From assembly GCA_029255685.2 (NCBI GenBank), contig CM055315.2:48403705-48467704 (forward strand): DNA of 64,000 nucleotides, written 5' to 3'. Both the position numbers and the translations under genes were made by a program. This document shows, one piece after another, positions 59,831 through 64,000 of this stretch (positions are counted from its first letter, which is position 1; the number at the start of each line of letters is the position of its first letter). Source of the DNA: Silene conica (taxonomy: Eukaryota; Streptophyta; Magnoliopsida; Caryophyllales; Caryophyllaceae). The notes beneath the pieces are model-generated. The model was not told the origin of the DNA. It worked only from the letters and a program-made list of their open reading frames with translations, and ran no database searches.

Positions 59831-62065
59831 AGTATTTGCAGTATTATTGTTTTGTTTAGGTGAATTCTACACTGTAAAGAAGAAATTAAAACATAATAAG
59901 CATACCATCGTTTTGTAAATAGTCTAGCAAAAACAGTTTAATGCGAGGACTTTAGCATTTATATAATTGATCTTCCTCAAGAACTATATAAACGATCCCA
60001 AGACTCAATTTCAGTAAATTGATAAGCCAACCTCTTGGCTAATTCTACATTCGGAATTCTTGGTCGATAAATTTCCGTAAATTCTATCTTTAGTCCACCA
60101 TAACCACAGGATCGTACGAGGGTCATGATGTTGAGGTAAAATAAGTCAACAGCTACTACTTACCCAACGTAGAAGGGGTCATATGGAGAGTAAGGTCCTA
60201 TATGCCTGGCGACGAAGTAGGGATTCATAGTAATTTGATTATAAAAGACTAATCTCAATTTTAGGTTATAGAGGAAGATCCCATCATCTTTAATTTTAAT
60301 TCATTTAAGTGAACAAATATCTAGCATGCGAGAATGAATAAACTAAGGTGATGGTTTTAAGGGAAAAATGTGTGACATCTTTATGTCGACACAGACTAGC
60401 ATACATACTATATGAGTCAATTTTCATGCAATTCAGGTGGTTTGGTTTAGGCGGAAAAATGATGCAAAACAAACATGTGAATGAAAAACAAAACGGAAAT
60501 AAAGCAAGTCCTAGTGTGGCCTATCCTACCAAAAAGAACAAAAAAACAACTTGGAATCCATTCAGCAATGGACCCTGGAAGCTTGTCTTGTCTTGATGTT
60601 CCTTCTTGGTGATGTAGTGGGAGTGAGCAATCCGATCTCCGTCTTGGTCTTCTTATTTACATTTGAAGAATTACATAATAAAATCCTATTTTTACATTCT
60701 AATTCCCAAAAACGTAAACAAAATATTACACAAGGGAGATTCGAGATCTCAAAAATACATCACAAATTATGCTTCCTTCATTACGAAAACATAATTTACT
60801 AAGGCCACACTAAGTATTACAAAATACAACTGATTGCAAAATTGTAAATAAAACCATTCATTCATTCAACAATATAATATATATAATGCATCATACTAAT
60901 TAAATTAATCTTTCAAGACATAATTCCGTAATTATGTAGAGTAATTTACCCAAACCACCATTTATTGATTAATATTATGTGATAATTCCGTAATTCATCT
61001 CATAATTTTAATCAAACAAACATATTCATATTATCGTATAATATGAATTAATCCAACATTATTTTAAACCGTTTTAAAATAATTAGGTATCAAAAATAGT
61101 GAACTTGTTCACCCAAAAATTACACATTATCTTTATAATGTATAAAACAAATTTAAAAGAAAACAGCCAATGAAGTATAATGATTTAGCCGAGAAAATAG
61201 CTGAAAACAGCCTTTTAAAACAAAAGCGTCGCAACTATAGCGTCGAAATAATGGGTTACAAAAAATTGCTGCAAAACAGCCTTTCAAAAGAAAGCGCCGC
61301 AAACAAAGCGTCGCAAGCGAAGCGCTGGAAACACGATGGGTATAAAGCTCAAAGTTGTAACAGATTTTTCCGACACTTTTAAAACGCCATAACTGAGAAC
61401 GACGCTTTTCAGAAACGCTGGAATCCAGGAAAGAGAAATAAAAACGCTGAAAACACAGAAAAGCGTCGAAAGACCCAGAAAAGTGTCGAGAAAAAGCGTC
61501 AAAAGCAAAAGCGCTGTAAGAAAAGCGTTGAAAGCTACGAAAAGCGTCGCAAAAGACCCAGAAAAAGCGCTGGAAAATACAGAAAGTGTCGCAAAAACCC
61601 AGAAAAACCGCTGGACAGCCTTATTTCGAAATCTCCTTTTTTTCTTTTAAAAAACTCATGAACTTGAATAACTAATGTCGGGTTGCTAAATACGAGATCG
61701 ATAACCTTCATAATTCTAATCTTTATTAGATATATGTGTGATCTTAATCATTCAAATTAACCTTTTAAGACAAATATCAAAATTATAGTGGGACCGATTT
61801 ATTTAGCAAATTATATCATTCAAAAACATTTGAGACGATTTCCTTTTACGTTTTAAATCAATCCTTATTAATTTAAAACATCTACAAATTTATTATTTTT
61901 TTATTTTAACTGTTTAAGACAACAACAACAATAAATCAAGAAGGAAGTTGACGAACAAAAAATTGTCTCAGCTAAAATTAAAATACACGGCCAAATTTTT
62001 TTTTTTTCCTTCAATTTTCTCAAAACGTTTATGAAAATCATACAAAAATAAAATTTGTACGCCTT
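59831..62065 (-). other. Leader of A with conserved block and AGCGTCG-rich stretch
   Basis: Non-coding. The 700 bases next to gag are the conserved pre-gag block. At 61180-61620 about twenty short units of the type AAAGCGTCG/AAAGCGCTGG recur without a fixed period, making a purine-rich, locally less AT-rich patch in an otherwise AT-rich leader. The remainder is AT-rich with no frames of interest. Confidence 0.7.
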
Positions 62066-62066
62066 A

Positions 62067-62079
62067 GGCTCTGATAACA
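62067..62079 (-). promoter_or_regulatory. Primer-binding site of A (initiator Met tRNA variant)
   Basis: Reverse complement TGTTATCAGAGCC; differs by one base from the TGGTATCAGAGC of the other elements, at the second position from the LTR side. Located two bases inside the LTR boundary at 62082. Confidence 0.85.
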
Positions 62080-62081
62080 CT

Positions 62082-63023
62082 TGTGGGTAAATATCTGTAT
62101 ATAATCCCAATTCTTTATATGCAGGATTATAAAAAATTTATAATATATGATTTATAGTCATAAACGAAGAACAAGATACAAAGATTGGGATTAAGAATTA
62201 ACCTTTTGTCCTTGCAAAGGCCTAAGATCAGATATCAAAACAGATATCCTGCTAATTGTTGCACCCAAGATGTTCCAAGAAATACCCCTTCTAGAGCTAG
62301 AAACTGCAAAATTACCTTTAATTTTGTGTAAGATGAAAGTTAGAGAGAGAGAGTATGTATGTCGTGTAACTCGTGTCTTTTAAGTGCAGAGTGAATGTCC
62401 TATTTATAGCTGCAAAGAACCTTGCTATTAGACATCAACTAGGATTCCCCAAATCAGTATTTGGTTCTACCTACAGCACTTCATAACAACTGAACAACTT
62501 AATAATTGCTCAGACCGAAATTCTATCTTTATAGAATCGGTTATATCTCTCTTGTGTAATGTTTTATATTATAAATATATTTATAATCCACTAATTAAAG
62601 ATAACCATTTATATTTAATTGAATCATTTAATCTTTATTAAATAATTTCATTACACATAATTAAATATAACATTTTATATTTAATTACGAATTAACATTT
62701 TAACTCGTCCTAGCTAATATTATTTAATCAGTATTAAATAATTATGTCATCATTACATTGACTAACCGTTTAGTCATATAGGGTATCAATATGATTACAT
62801 TTTCATTTAATCATATCTCTCAGATTCCATCCTTTAGGTGTGACTCTTAAGGACCAGTTGATTACCGCCATCTGTATGACAATAACTAACGTCAAACTTT
62901 CTAGCAAGTCAACCGTTATTGATAAACGTGAATCAACTGGCCAAAATACAAAGTATACCCTATGCTCCTTTAAGAGATTTATACGTGTTGTCGCACTAAC
63001 TGTTGAGGACACTAGCTCCAACA
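62082..63023 (-). repeat. 5' LTR of A
   Basis: TGTGGGTAAATATC...AGCTCCAACA, 942 bp. Sense TATA box at 62401-62408. Two-stem block 62854-62940. About 30 differences and several indels from the 3' LTR, concentrated in the first 350 bases. Confidence 0.95.
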
Positions 63024-63033
63024 TAAACATATG

Positions 63034-64000
63034 AAAAGGAGTACGTTCTTTATCGCACCCGCTTCCATAACGAAATCACTATAAGCTTGTGATACGTTAG
63101 CTCTAGCAGTGCTGCCTGGGTTAGGTGGTAAAGGCTCAGTTAAATACTTGAGCTTACCATCAGCTACAGCTGCATTCCGTAATGTAGCCTCCCAGTCCGC
63201 AAAGTTGGACCCATCATTTTTCAGTCGCGTGGACTGATTCATGTGGTCCATGAAAGCCTTAAGCCAGGATTCTTTTCTTAGTGTGGCACTAGGCATAGGG
63301 GCATCATTATGACCAGCCATAGTATTTGCAGTATTATTGTTTTGTTTAGGTGAATTCTACACTGTAAAGAAGAAATTAAAACATAATAAGCATACCATCG
63401 TTTTGTAAATAGTCTAGCAAAAACAGTTTAATGCGAGGACTTTAGCATTTATATAATTGATCTTCCTCAAGAACTATATAAACGATCCCAAGACTCAATT
63501 TCAGTAAATTGATAAGCCAACCTCTTGGCTAATTCTACATTCAGAATTCTTGGTCGATAAATTTCTGTAAATTCTATCTTTAGTCCACCATAACCACAGG
63601 ATCGTACGAGGGTCATGATGTTGAGGTAAAATAAGTCAACAGCTACTACTTACCCAACGTAGAAGGGGTCATATGGAGAGTAAGGTCCTATATGCCTGGC
63701 GACGAAGTAGGGATTCATAGTAATTTGATTATAAAAGACTAATCTCAATTTTAGGTTATAGAGGAAGATCCCATCATCTTTAATTTTAATTCATTTAAGT
63801 GAACAAATATCTAGCATGCGAGAATGAATAAACTAAGGTGATCGTTTTAAGGGAAAAATGTGTGACATCTTTATGTCGACACAGACTAGCATACATACTA
63901 TATGAGTCAATTTTCATGCAATTCAGGTGGTTTGGTTTAGGCGGAAAAATGATGCAAAACAAACATGTGAATGAAAAACAAAACGGAAATAAAGCAAGTC
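63034..64000 (-). mobile_element. gag: B: second copy of the A-family gag start and leader, truncated
   Basis: 63320-63034 encodes the gag N-terminus MAGHNDAPMPSATLRKESWL to about VMEAGAIKNVL, and 63321-64000 its leader; both match A (59540-60520) with only about seven substitutions in 960 bases. At 63034-63040 gag is cut and joined to a 10-15 base stub of G2. No LTR of B lies in the window. It is therefore a fragment of another A-family element fused to G2, or a duplication involving A. Confidence 0.85.

Larger units (their letters stand above)
54333..63023 (-). mobile_element. Copia retrotransposon A with gag-pol, defective
   Basis: Minus-strand element with target duplication TAAAC (54328-54332 and 63024-63028). 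5' LTR 62082-63023, primer site 62067-62079, leader, gag, protease, integrase, reverse transcriptase and truncated RNase H, tail, 3' LTR 54333-55253. By motif order (integrase before RT) it is Copia; sequence features recall the Tork/Angela group (moderate confidence). LTRs differ by roughly 3% plus indels, so it is the oldest datable insertion here. Stops and frameshifts in gag and before pol and a deletion in RNase H make it defective. Confidence 0.95.

Overview
This window is plant (angiosperm) repeat DNA: AT-rich, with no intact host gene and no rRNA or tRNA gene, and almost wholly built of transposable elements inserted into one another. The lineages present (Copia elements using an initiator-Met tRNA primer site, an Athila-like Gypsy element with a tRNA-Asp primer site, a Tekay-like Gypsy derivative, an L1-type LINE and a CACTA transposon) are those of a large, heterochromatic plant chromosome region. 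I cannot name the species.

Layout, using local names. X (1-8717, minus) is a Copia element running off the left edge, with a near-complete gag, no readable pol, and a related solo LTR (6048-7271, TSD CAATA) in its leader. X sits in the 3' LTR of G, an Athila-like Gypsy element (8718-29849, minus). Inside G, where pol should be, lies a both-end-truncated LINE (11873-26858, plus). That LINE is split by D, a Copia derivative (12692-26045, minus, TSD GAGAA). D's 5' LTR is split by a 4.35-kb CACTA transposon (21038-25389, TSD ACA), which carries a host-gene exon resembling a polypyrimidine-tract-binding protein and a LINE 3' fragment. G itself was inserted in the gag of Y (29850-33883, plus), a close relative of X.

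After an unclassified 0.6-kb spacer comes G2, a second Athila-like copy (LTR 34498-53064, interrupted; internal part to 54332). Its LTR is split by Z, a 16.8-kb Copia derivative (35055-51818, plus, TSD AGAAA), which is split by T, an 8.6-kb Gypsy derivative with 2.2-kb LTRs and no coding region (36803-45418, TSD AAAAT). G2's internal part is split by A, the only element with a long pol frame (54333-63023, minus, TSD TAAAC). A tandem-like second copy of A's gag and leader, B, runs off the right edge.

How the parts work together: X, Y, D and Z have LTRs, primer site, leader and polypurine tract, but their pol is a fossil. Short stretches still align to integrase and reverse transcriptase with catalytic residues lost. 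D's LTRs differ by only about 4 bases, so it moved recently and must have been mobilised in trans. What the Copia families share is non-coding: the LTR tip, the leader, a hairpin beside the polypurine tract, and a two-stem structure about 85-110 nt inside the LTR whose arms change in a compensatory way between families. That structure is the best candidate here for something undescribed. All LTR comparisons were made by eye and the counts are approximate.
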